Part shown: positions 28,739 through 38,175 of the stretch, piece after piece
How positions within the stretch are numbered: the stretch's first letter is position 1
Layout of the letters: every line of letters starts with the position of its first letter
Origin: Chloroflexota bacterium
GTDB lineage: Bacteria > Chloroflexota > Dehalococcoidia > Lucifugimonadales > UBA3495
Assembly (NCBI GenBank): GCA_028873965.1
Contig: JAPPMU010000052.1
Span: 1 to 64,000, forward strand
Direction: 5' to 3'
DNA: 64,000 bases
Notes under the pieces: model-generated
What the model was told of the DNA's origin: nothing
Databases searched by the model: none
Seen by the model: the letters and a program-made list of their open reading frames with translations, nothing else
Program-made: the position numbers and the translations under genes

Positions 28739-29992
28739 CTACGCCGGCTGCAACTCCCGCGCCGTCAGGCGGTTGGTGTACGCCTCCCCGCCCTTCATAA
28801 TCAGGAGCAAGCGCTCGCGGTCGCGCAGTATCGAGATATTCTGCAACGGGTCGCCGTCCACCACCAGCACGTCGGCCTGCTTGCCGACCTCGATGGTGCC
28901 AACTTCTTTGCCGAGGCCGCAGCACTCAGCGGCATAGCCCGTCGCGGCCTGGATGGCCAGCATGTTGCTCATGCCCTTTTCAACCATCAACTCCAGTTCG
29001 CGGGCGTTGTCACCGTGCACGAAACCGCCGGCATCGGTGCCGGCCACGATGCGCACGCCTTCCTTGATGGCCAGCTCGGTGCTCTGGATGTGGATGTCCA
29101 TCAGCGCCTGCGCCCTCACCTTGATGTGGGGAGCGCTGACCGTGCTGTGGAAGTCGTACACCTCGAACGTCGGGGTGAAGAAGGTCCCCTGGTCGGCCAT
29201 CATCTTGAGCATATCGGGGTCGGTGGCGAGATAACAGCCGTGCTCGATGGAGCCCGCCCCCGCCTTGATGGCGATGGGCAGTCCGGTACCGCCTACGGCG
29301 TGGCAAAGGGTGCTGCGTCCCAGGGCTGCCGCCTCGTCAACCAGCGCCCTGGCCTCGTCCAGCGCGTAGGCCTGGTCCAGCGGCCCGTTGCCAGGCCGGC
29401 CGGAGGCTCCGCCGGTGGTGGCGAATTTGATCTGGTCGGCTCCGCAACGGACCAACTCGCGAACCTTGGCCCGCACGCCGTCCACGCCGTCGGCCACTCC
29501 GTCGGGCGAGAGAGGATCGTGCCCCAGGATTACCTTGCGGTGGCCGCTCCCGCTGACCTTGTCCTCAATCCCGCCGGTGGGGGACATGATGTTGACCGAA
29601 ATGATCAGGCGCGGGCCCCTGATTAGACCCTGCTCCACGGCCATCTTGAACCCGGCGTCCAGTCCGCCGGCGTCGCGCACCGTGGTGTAGCCGGCGGCCA
29701 GCGTGTCTTCGATGACCTGGGCGGTCCGGATGCTGAACAGCGACAGCGGCTCATCCATGCCCCACCGGCCGGTCAGGCCGTAGCCGCCCGAGGCCAGGTG
29801 GTCGTGGACGTCGATGAGCCCGGGCATTATGGTGCGACCGCTGGCATCCAGTACCTCGGCGCCTTCGGGGACGGGCACTGCGGCCTGGGGGCCCACCTCT
29901 AGTATGCGATCACCGTCGATCAGCACCGCGGCGTTTTCGACCACGGGTCCGCCCGAGCCGTCGATGAGATTTCCTCCAACTATTGCCAGCAT
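28739..29992 (-). CDS. Metal-dependent amidohydrolase (imidazolonepropionase/prolidase-like)
   Basis: IMPGLIDVHDHLASGG, TTVRDAGG, LCHAVGGTGLPIAIKAGAGSIEHGCYL, VAGTDAGGFVHGDNA, GTIEVGKQADVLVVDGDPL. Confidence 0.92.
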   Translation of the reverse strand: MLAIVGGNLIDGSGGPVVENAAVLIDGDRILEVGPQAAVPVPEGAEVLDASGRTIMPGLIDVHDHLASGGYGLTGRWGMDEPLSLFSIRTAQVIEDTLAAGYTTVRDAGGLDAGFKMAVEQGLIRGPRLIISVNIMSPTGGIEDKVSGSGHRKVILGHDPLSPDGVADGVDGVRAKVRELVRCGADQIKFATTGGASGRPGNGPLDQAYALDEARALVDEAAALGRSTLCHAVGGTGLPIAIKAGAGSIEHGCYLATDPDMLKMMADQGTFFTPTFEVYDFHSTVSAPHIKVRAQALMDIHIQSTELAIKEGVRIVAGTDAGGFVHGDNARELELMVEKGMSNMLAIQAATGYAAECCGLGKEVGTIEVGKQADVLVVDGDPLQNISILRDRERLLLIMKGGEAYTNRLTARELQPA

Positions 29993-30159
29993 GATCGACC
30001 TCTCATTTTTGCCGAACGCGCAGCTTATCGGATAGCCCATCTATGGCGACGGGGTGCCGCTGCGGTGAAGGGATGCTAATTTGGGCTCCACCTGATGTCA
30101 AGAAACATAAGCCGTGCAACTGGTCCACCGGCGCGGGGTACTACGGTGGCCGTTTACGA

Positions 30160-30165
30160 TATAAT
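30160..30165 (+). promoter_or_regulatory. Putative -10 element TATAAT(TGCGCC)
   Basis: TATAAT about 35 nt upstream of the TolB-like gene. Confidence 0.45.
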
Positions 30166-30199
30166 TGCGCCATCGCCATAACCTTCAGCGGAACGAATA

Positions 30200-31231
30200 A
30201 TGATGATATTGGTCGCGAGGGTTTCTCGTCTTTTCAGCCTACCGTTGTGTTTAGCCGCGGCGCTGTCTTTGGTCGGTTGCTTTGCCGGAAAATTGGTGGG
30301 CGGGGATCTCCCGGCCATTGCCTATATAGTTTCTGACAAAAATGGCTCCCACGTGTGGATCCAAATGCCTGAAGGAAGCGAGGCGTCGCGCATATCCTCC
30401 CTGAGCGTTGACGCGAAAACCCCGCGGTGGTCGCCGGACCAGTCCAAGATAGCGTGGATATCAGTCGGCAATAAGACGGAACTGATACTTTACGACGTGG
30501 ACAGCGAAGGGGTCACGTCTCTGGTCTCGAATATAGACGCCGAACAGCCGCCGATCTGGGCTCCTGATTCGGACCGCATTGCGTACGTGTCGGATGATGA
30601 TGGCGAGCCCGACATTTATATGGTGACGCTGGAGGATAATCAGAAGACGCGGCTGACCTTCAGTCCCGAAAGGGAGCTAGTCGGAGACTGGTCTCCCGAC
30701 GGGGAGTGGCTGGTTTTCACGGAACGCGGAAATGAGGGACTTTTCCTGCGTAATCCCGACGGGGTCAACCGAATTGAATTGACCGCTGGGCCCGACTCCG
30801 ATCCGGTCTGGTCACCAAAGGGCGACCGCATAGCCTTCCTGCGCAGCGCAGATGGCGCCCGGGACGTTTATGTGCTCCGTCCGACCAACTCGGACAACTG
30901 GGCAGATGACACCGACGAGGTGGCCGTGGCCGACGACGAGCACGACGAGTTCTCCGCATCCTGGTCGGAGGACGGCAGGCGGTTGGCGTTTGTGGTGCGC
31001 TTCGATGACCAGTCCGAGATTTTCTCCGTCTTGGTGGACGGCTCGGAGCGGCAACAGTTGACCCAGAACATGGAGGACGACCTGATGCCGGTTTGGTCGG
31101 CCGGCGAAGACCGCATTGCGTTCGTCTCCTACGCCTACGGCAACGCGGAGATACTGTACATGAACGCCGACGGCACTGGCCAGATGCGGCTGACCGTCAA
31201 CGACGGCATGGACACCCACCCCGACTGGTAG
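30200..31231 (+). CDS. TolB-like beta-propeller (PD40) lipoprotein
   Basis: Lipobox LSLVGC; repeated WSPDQSKIAWIS, WAPDSDRIAYVSDDDGEPDIYMV, WSPKGDRIAFLRSADG motifs. Confidence 0.88.
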   Translation: MMILVARVSRLFSLPLCLAAALSLVGCFAGKLVGGDLPAIAYIVSDKNGSHVWIQMPEGSEASRISSLSVDAKTPRWSPDQSKIAWISVGNKTELILYDVDSEGVTSLVSNIDAEQPPIWAPDSDRIAYVSDDDGEPDIYMVTLEDNQKTRLTFSPERELVGDWSPDGEWLVFTERGNEGLFLRNPDGVNRIELTAGPDSDPVWSPKGDRIAFLRSADGARDVYVLRPTNSDNWADDTDEVAVADDEHDEFSASWSEDGRRLAFVVRFDDQSEIFSVLVDGSERQQLTQNMEDDLMPVWSAGEDRIAFVSYAYGNAEILYMNADGTGQMRLTVNDGMDTHPDW

Positions 31232-31257
31232 GAGCCCCGATCTCCTGCCCTGGTTCC

Positions 31258-31863
31258 ATGTCTCACTCCGCTCCGGATCTTGACCCCGCCGATGTGGGCC
31301 CGCTGCTCGGCGGCCTCAGCGCGCCGCTGGCAGCCATATCGACACGCGCGGGAGACGTCAGCAACGCGCAGATCGCGGTAGCCATCACCGCCGCTTCAAT
31401 AGTCCCCCAGCGGCCGCGGCTGATCGTCCAGATCTACCACACCAACTTCACCCACGGGCTGATCGCCTCCGCCGGGGTCATGGCGATCAACTTCCTGGAA
31501 ACCTCCCAGCTGCCGCTTATCTGGCAACTGGGGATGCGCTCGGGCCGCGACGGCGACAAGCTTGAGGGCGTAACTTTTACGACCGGCGCCACAGGCAGCC
31601 CCCTGCTTGAGGGATGCTTCGGTTTCCTCGATTGCCGCGTGGTCAATGCCATGGACGGCGGCGACATGACCGCGTTCCTGGTTGAGGCAGTGGCCGCCCG
31701 GACCAATGGCGGCGAGCGGATGACCTGGCGGGAGGCCAGGCCGCGACTGCCCCGTCGGTGGGCTGACGAGTGGGATCGCAAGATCTCCGGGGAGATCGAT
31801 GTTTCACTGAACACCATGGGCGCGATTGACCCGGCGGCGTGGGCCGGCCGCCCAGATCCCTGA
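31258..31863 (+). CDS. Flavin reductase-like FMN-binding protein
   Basis: AAISTRAGDVSNAQIAVAITAASIVPQRPRLIVQIYHTNFTHGLI...FAINFL-like pattern. Confidence 0.65.
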   Translation: MSHSAPDLDPADVGPLLGGLSAPLAAISTRAGDVSNAQIAVAITAASIVPQRPRLIVQIYHTNFTHGLIASAGVMAINFLETSQLPLIWQLGMRSGRDGDKLEGVTFTTGATGSPLLEGCFGFLDCRVVNAMDGGDMTAFLVEAVAARTNGGERMTWREARPRLPRRWADEWDRKISGEIDVSLNTMGAIDPAAWAGRPDP

Positions 31864-31881
31864 AATCGCTGGAATGCTACA

Positions 31882-32310
31882 ATGCGTTCATCGGATCTGC
31901 CCAATGAACTGGTTGACCGCGGCATCCATTGGCAAATCGCCGGCTTCCTGCTGGTTGCTTGCGCCAGCTTAGCGATCCTGGCTGAATTTGCCGGTTCGGA
32001 TCACCGGGCGTTCATCTATTTCGAGATCGCGGTGACCAAGCTGTACTGGGCCTTGGTGATACCCTTGGCAGGCCTGTTTGACGGAGCGCGCAAAATGTTT
32101 GAGAAGATGTCGGAAATCCGGGCCAAGCGCCGCCAAAGGTGGCTTGATGAAGGGAGACGCGAGGGACAGCGCGAGGGCCGCCTCCAGGAGCGTGAGCGGG
32201 TGCGTGCTGAAGTGCAGCGGCTCGGAGCCGCCCTTTCGCCGGAAGTTGTGGCATCTCTGCTCGATGAACCGGACAATCCCAGCGAGCAAAGGGACGCGCA
32301 AAGTGTTTGA
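31882..32310 (+). CDS. Small membrane protein with charged EGR-repeat tail
   Basis: Hydrophobic N-terminal half then RRQRWLDEGRREGQREGRLQERERV. Confidence 0.65.
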   Translation: MRSSDLPNELVDRGIHWQIAGFLLVACASLAILAEFAGSDHRAFIYFEIAVTKLYWALVIPLAGLFDGARKMFEKMSEIRAKRRQRWLDEGRREGQREGRLQERERVRAEVQRLGAALSPEVVASLLDEPDNPSEQRDAQSV

Positions 32311-32314
32311 GAGG

Positions 32315-32473
32315 ATGTCGGAAATCCGGGCCAAGCGCCGGCAAATGTGGCTTGACGAGGGCCGCCGCCAGGAGCGTGAAACTTTGCGTAAAGAGTTGCG
32401 TCGGCTGGGCGTGACGCTGCCGCAGGAAGCTATCGACTACCTGGACGGCAAGAGCAACGAGAGTGAGCGATAA
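32315..32473 (+). pseudogene. Partial out-of-frame duplicate of the upstream EGR-tail gene
   Basis: MSEIRAKRRQMWLDEGRRQERE duplicates MSEIRAKRRQRWLDEGRREGQRE with DNA offset 208 (not a multiple of 3). Confidence 0.6.
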
Positions 32474-33626
32474 CATGGACGCTGACGTAACGGATATTGT
32501 CACCCGCATCCACGACACGCCGCAGCAATCGGTGCTGGCCGTGGCCGGCGCCGGAAACTATGCCCTTGCATGGCTCCTGGGGGTCGGCGGAGCGTCACGC
32601 ACTGTCCTGGAGACCCGAGTGCCCTACGGGTACTTGGCGATGACCGACTTTCTCGGCGGGTATGCTCCCGAGCAAACGGTGTCAGCCGACACCGCGCGAC
32701 GGATGGCCCGGGCCGCGTGGGCTCGAGGTATGTCGCTGCGCGAGCAGGACGCGCCCATCGTCGGGCTGGCGTGCACCGCGACCATTGCCACGGACCGTAC
32801 CAAGCGTGGTGACCACCGCGCGTTCATCGCCACTTGGGACGACGACTCTGCGACCACCGATTCCCTCGTCCTCGAAAAAGGTTTGCGGGACCGCGCCGGC
32901 GAAGAGGATGTGGTCAGCCGGCTGGTCATCGCCGCCATCGCGCGAGCCTGCGGGGTGTCGGCAGAACTCGACCTGGGACTTGTCTCGTCGGAACGCCTGG
33001 TGACCGAAACTGCCCGACACGCCGACCCGGTGCAACGCCTGCTGGACGACGACGCCCGTTGGGTCACTGCTCATCCCGACGGGCGGATGGTTGTGGACGG
33101 AGATGCGCCGCGGGCACTGCTCGCCGGTTCGTTCAACCCGCTTCACGCCGGTCACACGGAGTTGGCCGAGGTGGCAGGCCGTGTGCTGGGCGTTCCGGTC
33201 GCCTACGAACTTTCGGTGTCCAACGTGGATAAGCCGCCCCTGGCCGCCTCAGAGGTACACCGCCGCCTGGAGCAGTTCAAAGGCGTGGGCACGGTGGCGC
33301 TCACCCGAGCGGAGACCTTCGTCAAAAAGTCGGAGTTTTTCCCCGGGTGCGGATTTGCTATAGGCTGGGATACCGTGACCCGGTTGCTCCAACCGCGATA
33401 CTACGGCGACTCCGAAACCGCGATGCTTACGGCCTTGGCCGAGATGTGGGGACGTGGCAGCCGGTTTGCCGTAGGCGGGCGCACCGATGACGGCGGCGCC
33501 TTCCGGTCCCTTTCGGACGTGAATATTCCAGACGGGTTCCGGCCCATGTTCACGGAAATACCCGAAGCCGACTTCCGGCGCGACGTGTCTTCTACGGCTA
33601 TTCGGGAGAGCCTGGGCCTCAATTGA
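32463..33626 (+). CDS. CinA-like domain fused to nucleotidyltransferase (NMNAT/cytidylyltransferase-like)
   Basis: N-terminal CinA-like VLAVAGAGNYALAWLLGVGGASRTVLETRVPYG...GLACTATIATDR; C-terminal LLAGSFNPLHAGHTELAEVA and SSTAIRESLG. Confidence 0.8.
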   Translation: MSDNMDADVTDIVTRIHDTPQQSVLAVAGAGNYALAWLLGVGGASRTVLETRVPYGYLAMTDFLGGYAPEQTVSADTARRMARAAWARGMSLREQDAPIVGLACTATIATDRTKRGDHRAFIATWDDDSATTDSLVLEKGLRDRAGEEDVVSRLVIAAIARACGVSAELDLGLVSSERLVTETARHADPVQRLLDDDARWVTAHPDGRMVVDGDAPRALLAGSFNPLHAGHTELAEVAGRVLGVPVAYELSVSNVDKPPLAASEVHRRLEQFKGVGTVALTRAETFVKKSEFFPGCGFAIGWDTVTRLLQPRYYGDSETAMLTALAEMWGRGSRFAVGGRTDDGGAFRSLSDVNIPDGFRPMFTEIPEADFRRDVSSTAIRESLGLN

Positions 33627-33686
33627 CACTGGTTAGGGCCGTTGCTACGATGAATCGGCCCCGAACCTCAGATTTTCGAACTCGCC

Positions 33687-34100
33687 ATGTTTAGCCCGAT
33701 GCTGCTTCAAACTTTCAACCCGGCCGACTACGCCGGCAACTGGCTGGCGGTGGTGATCGCCATCGCCATCGCCTTGGCTGCTATCGGCGCAATGTTCGCC
33801 GGCTCGCAGTTGTTGTCGGCCCGGCGTCGTTCGGCCGTCAAACTGACGACCTACGAGTGTGGGATACCACCGACGCCCTTTGCGTGGTCGAACATCAACA
33901 TCCGCTTCTACATCTTCGCCATCCTGTTCCTGATATTCGACGTGGAAGCGGTATTCCTGTTCCCGTGGGCAGTGGTGTTCATACAGGAAAAAGTCGCCGG
34001 CAACCCGATACCGTTCTACGCGATGCTGTTGTTCCTGGCCATGCTGTTCTTCGCGGTCATTTACGGTTGGCGTAAGGGGGTCCTGGATTGGCAGAAGTAA
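33687..34100 (+). CDS. nuoA: NADH-quinone oxidoreductase subunit A
   Basis: [43 protein letters not shown]. Confidence 0.96.
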   Translation: MFSPMLLQTFNPADYAGNWLAVVIAIAIALAAIGAMFAGSQLLSARRRSAVKLTTYECGIPPTPFAWSNINIRFYIFAILFLIFDVEAVFLFPWAVVFIQEKVAGNPIPFYAMLLFLAMLFFAVIYGWRKGVLDWQK

Positions 34101-34711
34101 ACCCGGCGTCGCTATCGGGCGGTCTGCCCGAAGATCAGGCGCCGTCCTCGCTGGCGATGCCGCCCCGTCCCACTGAAATCGTCCTCGGTTCCGGGAATAG
34201 ACCCGGCCCGAGCCTGCTCAACCAGGCCACCGACGGGCGCGTGCCCGGCGTAATCACGGCCACCACCGAGCAACTGTTTGCCATGGCGCGCAAGTCGTCG
34301 CTGTGGACGCTGAGCTTCGGGTTGGCCTGCTGCGCCATTGAGATGATCTCAACCTACATGGCCCACCACGATTTCGACCGTTTCGGCGTGGTGACCTGGC
34401 CGTCGCCTCGCCAGTCCGACGTCATGATAGTGGCCGGCACGGTGGTCAAGAAGATGGCGGAGCCCATCCGGCTGCTCTACGAGCAGATGCCGGAGCCGAA
34501 ATGGGTCATCGCCATGGGAAGTTGCGCCACCAACGGCGGGCCCTACTACCGGTCCTACTCCGTTGTGATGGGCGTCGACCACATCATCCCCGTGGACGTG
34601 TACGTGCCCGGGTGCCCGCCTCGCCCTGAGGCGCTGCTGTACGGCATCCTGAAACTCCAGGAAAAGATTATGGCCGACGCGGGAGACGGCAATGCCGCGG
34701 CCTCGGCGTAA
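34088..34711 (+). CDS. nuoB: NADH-quinone oxidoreductase subunit B
   Basis: [67 protein letters not shown]. Confidence 0.97.
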   Translation: MAEVNPASLSGGLPEDQAPSSLAMPPRPTEIVLGSGNRPGPSLLNQATDGRVPGVITATTEQLFAMARKSSLWTLSFGLACCAIEMISTYMAHHDFDRFGVVTWPSPRQSDVMIVAGTVVKKMAEPIRLLYEQMPEPKWVIAMGSCATNGGPYYRSYSVVMGVDHIIPVDVYVPGCPPRPEALLYGILKLQEKIMADAGDGNAAASA

Positions 34712-35222
34712 CGCGCCTGAGGCGGACGCGGAGCCGCCGCCGGACCCCATCGAGTTGTTGGCGCCCGCCCGGCGGGAGACGCTGGACCGCGCCGTGACGA
34801 TTCTGGCCGACTACTCCCCGTCACCTGGAGCCTTGGGTGATTTGCCCCAGGTGATCGTGCCCGCCGAACACATCGAGTCGGCTTGCTCTGCGTGCCGGGA
34901 CGACGTTTCGCTCGATTGCCGGATGCTGCTGTGCCTGGCTTGCGTGGACTACGAGGAGCGTTTCGAGCTGGTCTATTTCCTCCAGTCCCTGGGCCGGGAA
35001 CAATCGCTGGTGGTGAAGACTGAAGTGTCCTACGACAACCCGGTGCTGCCTTCGGTGTGTGCGGTCTGGCCGGCCGCGGACTGGTACGAGCGCGAAGCGC
35101 ACGACCTGTTCGGCGTCGCGTTCGATGGGCATCCCGACCTGTCCCCCCTTCTGCTGTACCCGGAGTTCGATGGATACCCAGGTCGCAGATCCTATGATTT
35201 CTATGAGTACCGGGAGTTCTAG
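34692..35222 (+). CDS. nuoC: NADH-quinone oxidoreductase subunit C
   Basis: [41 protein letters not shown]; overlaps nuoB end. Confidence 0.92.
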   Translation: MPRPRRNAPEADAEPPPDPIELLAPARRETLDRAVTILADYSPSPGALGDLPQVIVPAEHIESACSACRDDVSLDCRMLLCLACVDYEERFELVYFLQSLGREQSLVVKTEVSYDNPVLPSVCAVWPAADWYEREAHDLFGVAFDGHPDLSPLLLYPEFDGYPGRRSYDFYEYREF

Positions 35223-35533
35223 TGACCGCAGCCCAGGAAATCGACCCGGTCGCCACGGAAGATGAGACTTCCGTGGAGTTGATAGCGCGCGTGGTATCCA
35301 GCGACGGCCAGTTTCTCGCCACTGTGGACGGCCTTGAATTGCAGAGCACCGGACGCACCCGGGAAGCCGCAGAAAACGGGTTGGTACAGGCGGTGCGGGG
35401 TTGGCTGGAGCGTCAGGACACGGTCGGCCGCCTGGGTCAGGCTCTCGGTAGAGATGACTTGACCGAAGAAACTGAAATCGTGCTGCGGTTCGCGTACGAC
35501 GAGACTTCGGGCGAGCAACCAGCGGGCGGGTAG
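35222..35533 (+). CDS. HicB-like small protein
   Basis: FLATVDGLELQSTGRTREAAENGLVQAVRGWLE resembles the HicB antitoxin fold; between nuoC and nuoD. Confidence 0.5.
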   Translation: MTAAQEIDPVATEDETSVELIARVVSSDGQFLATVDGLELQSTGRTREAAENGLVQAVRGWLERQDTVGRLGQALGRDDLTEETEIVLRFAYDETSGEQPAGG

Positions 35534-35536
35534 TTC

Positions 35537-35839
35537 ATGGATCGGATCGTGTACGAAATCGAAGCAATGCGGGTCGCTTCCGGTTGGGAAGCGCGGTGCC
35601 CGGAGCTTGAAGTGACGGCGTACGGAGACACCCAGGACGACGCGCGCACCGCGCTCCGGCGGCAGGTGTCTGACTACCTGGAAGACTGCGAGGAAATGGG
35701 CGTCCTGGAGGAAGTGCTCATTGAAGCCGGCTTCTACGACAACGGAGAAGCCTGGATGAGCGCCCGCGTGGAACCGCCGCAACCCAGCCTGCGCTTCATC
35801 GGCTCGCCGTTTCCGGAAACCCGCGATCCATCGGCCTGA
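35537..35839 (+). CDS. HicB-like small protein
   Basis: YEIEAMRVASGWEARCPELEVTAYGDTQDDARTALRRQVSDYLE; between nuoC and nuoD. Confidence 0.55.
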   Translation: MDRIVYEIEAMRVASGWEARCPELEVTAYGDTQDDARTALRRQVSDYLEDCEEMGVLEEVLIEAGFYDNGEAWMSARVEPPQPSLRFIGSPFPETRDPSA

Positions 35840-35870
35840 AAACCTGGCACCATTCGGGCTCTGACCAACC

Positions 35871-37022
35871 ATGACTGATCCAACCGCCATGACTGCCCAG
35901 GTGTTCGACGGCGCCCGCGAGGGCACCCAGCCGGTGGAAATGCTGCTCAATATGGGGCCGCAGCACCCGTCCACCCACGGCGTGTTCCGCATGGTGCTCT
36001 GGGTGGATGGCGAGAAGGTGGTCGACGTTGAGCCGCACATCGGTTACCTGCACCGCGGATCCGAAAAGCTGTGTGAAGGCGAGCAGTACCACCAGGTGGT
36101 CACTCTGTTCGACCGGCTCGATTACATCGGCAACTTCAACAACGAGCTGGCGTACTGTATGGCCGTCGAAAAGCTCATGGGCCTGGAGGTGCCGGAGCGG
36201 GTCGAGTACATCCGCGTGATCCTGTGCGAGCTGAACCGCGTCGCCAGCCACCTGCTCTACGTGGGCACCATGGGCCTCGACGCGGGCGCCATGACCCCGG
36301 TGATGTTCTCCTTCCGCGGCCGGGAGCGGGTTCAGGCGCTTTTCGAAGCCGTGTCCGGCGCACGCATGATGCACAATTATTTCCGCATCGGTGGCCTCAA
36401 GGAGGACGTCCCGGACAATTTCCGGCAACTGGTCGACGAACTGATGCCGCTGCTGCGGGAGGACGTGGAGCAGAGCGACCGCATACTGACCTTCAACGAA
36501 ATCTTCCTGTCCCGCCTTAAAGACGTGAGCCCGATTGGCGCCGACGAGGCCATCGCCCTGGGTCTCACCGGTCCCCTGCTGCGCGCCTGCGGGTACGAGT
36601 ACGACGTCCGCAAGGCGCAGCCCTATTCCATCTACGACCGGTTCGACTTTGAGGTCCCGGTGGGGCTGGACGGAGACTGCTGGGACCGCCACTGGGTGCG
36701 GGTCCAGGAGATGTACCAGTCCCTGCGGATCGTCGAACAGGCGATGGAGCAACTGCCCGAAGGCCCGGTTGCATCTTCGCTGGGCCGCCGCCTGATCCGC
36801 CCGCCCGCCGGCGAGGCCTACGTCCGCGCCGAGAACCCGCGAGGCGAGATCGGCGTGTACCTGGTCAGCGACGGCACCGACCGGCCCTATCGTGTCAAGG
36901 TGCGCCCGCCGTCCTTCTGCAACCTCTCCGCCCTGCGGAGGCTGCTCGCGGACACCTGGCTGGCGGATAGCGTGGTCGTGCTGGGTTCGCTGGACATCGT
37001 GCTGGGCGAGGTGGACCGGTGA
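35871..37022 (+). CDS. nuoD: NADH-quinone oxidoreductase subunit D
   Basis: NMGPQHPSTHGVFRMVLWVDGEKVVDVEPHIGYLHRGSEKL, HYxxDR-like Q site motifs, DIVLGEVDR. Confidence 0.97.
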   Translation: MTDPTAMTAQVFDGAREGTQPVEMLLNMGPQHPSTHGVFRMVLWVDGEKVVDVEPHIGYLHRGSEKLCEGEQYHQVVTLFDRLDYIGNFNNELAYCMAVEKLMGLEVPERVEYIRVILCELNRVASHLLYVGTMGLDAGAMTPVMFSFRGRERVQALFEAVSGARMMHNYFRIGGLKEDVPDNFRQLVDELMPLLREDVEQSDRILTFNEIFLSRLKDVSPIGADEAIALGLTGPLLRACGYEYDVRKAQPYSIYDRFDFEVPVGLDGDCWDRHWVRVQEMYQSLRIVEQAMEQLPEGPVASSLGRRLIRPPAGEAYVRAENPRGEIGVYLVSDGTDRPYRVKVRPPSFCNLSALRRLLADTWLADSVVVLGSLDIVLGEVDR

Positions 37023-38128
37023 ATTTCCTCATCAGCCTGGGTTGGAGCGCGCTGGGGCTGGCGATCATGTTCGCCGTCCTGTCGGTGGTCGTCCTGTCCA
37101 TGGTGTGGCTCGAACGCAAGGCGCTGGGTCGCCTGCAGCTGCGCTACGGGCCGACCCGCACCGGGCTGTTCGGATTGATGCAGCCCATCGCCGACGCGGT
37201 AAAGCTCATCATCAAGGAAGACATCATCCCCGACGACTCGGAAAAGGCAATCTTCTGGATTGCCCCGGTGATCGTCGTCGTGTCGGCCTTCGTCATCTGG
37301 GTGACCATACCCGGCGGAGACAACGTGGTGATCCGTCACCTGCCGCTGGGCCTGTTTTACATCATCGCCTTCGCCGTGATCGGCATTCTGGGGCTGGTGC
37401 TGGCCGGCTGGGGGTCCGCGAACAAGTACGGCATCATGGGCGGGTTGCGGTCGGCCGCCCAGCTGATCTCCTACGAAATCCCCGTGGTGCTGGTGGCCGC
37501 CGCAGTGGCGATCCTGGCCCAATCCCTGGACATGCGGGAAATCGTGGCGCAGCAATCCACCTATCCTTATTTGTTGGTGCTGCCCCTGGGCTTTATGGTC
37601 TTTTTCATCGCCGGCTTGGCCGAGGTGGGACGCACCCCCTTCGACATCTATCACGCGGAGAGCGAGGTGGTAGGCGGCCCGTTTGTGGAGTACAGCGGCG
37701 CCCACTGGTCGGTGTTCTTCCTGGCCGAATACATCAACACCTTCGCCATCGCCGCGTTGACGACTCTGCTGTTTCTGGGCGGCTGGGGCGGCCCGGCCCT
37801 CCCCGACGTGGTGTGGTTCCTGCTCAAGACCTACGCCGTGGTCTTGGTGGTGTTCTGGGTACGGGGAACCTTCCCGCGTCTCCGCATCGACCAATTGATG
37901 GCCTTCGCGTGGAAGGTTATGGTCCCACTGTCGTTCTACACGGTAATCATTGCCGCCGTGTACAAGTTTTACGACCTGCCCTGGTGGAGCCTGACCATCA
38001 TGTCCGCGGCCGGTCTGGCGGTGGCGGGTTGGATCATCTACCGCCGGATGACCGGCCCGGCCCGACGGGTCGCGGAAGTCCAACGGCAACTCGCCGCGCG
38101 GCGTGCGGCGACCGGGGCACGCACGTAG
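37019..38128 (+). CDS. nuoH: NADH-quinone oxidoreductase subunit H
   Basis: ERKALGRLQLRYGPTRTGLFGLMQPIADAVKLIIKEDIIP, AEVGRTPFDIYHAESEVVGG. Confidence 0.97.
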   Translation: MNFLISLGWSALGLAIMFAVLSVVVLSMVWLERKALGRLQLRYGPTRTGLFGLMQPIADAVKLIIKEDIIPDDSEKAIFWIAPVIVVVSAFVIWVTIPGGDNVVIRHLPLGLFYIIAFAVIGILGLVLAGWGSANKYGIMGGLRSAAQLISYEIPVVLVAAAVAILAQSLDMREIVAQQSTYPYLLVLPLGFMVFFIAGLAEVGRTPFDIYHAESEVVGGPFVEYSGAHWSVFFLAEYINTFAIAALTTLLFLGGWGGPALPDVVWFLLKTYAVVLVVFWVRGTFPRLRIDQLMAFAWKVMVPLSFYTVIIAAVYKFYDLPWWSLTIMSAAGLAVAGWIIYRRMTGPARRVAEVQRQLAARRAATGART

Positions 38129-38175
38129 CCGCGTATGCTGGTATCATATCGGCAGTTTTGTGAGGCGTTCCAACC

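Noticed and set aside
32012-32518. 168-aa minus-strand ORF with internal repeats
   Set aside because: Apparent repeats are the reverse complement of the duplicated plus-strand EGR-tail segment
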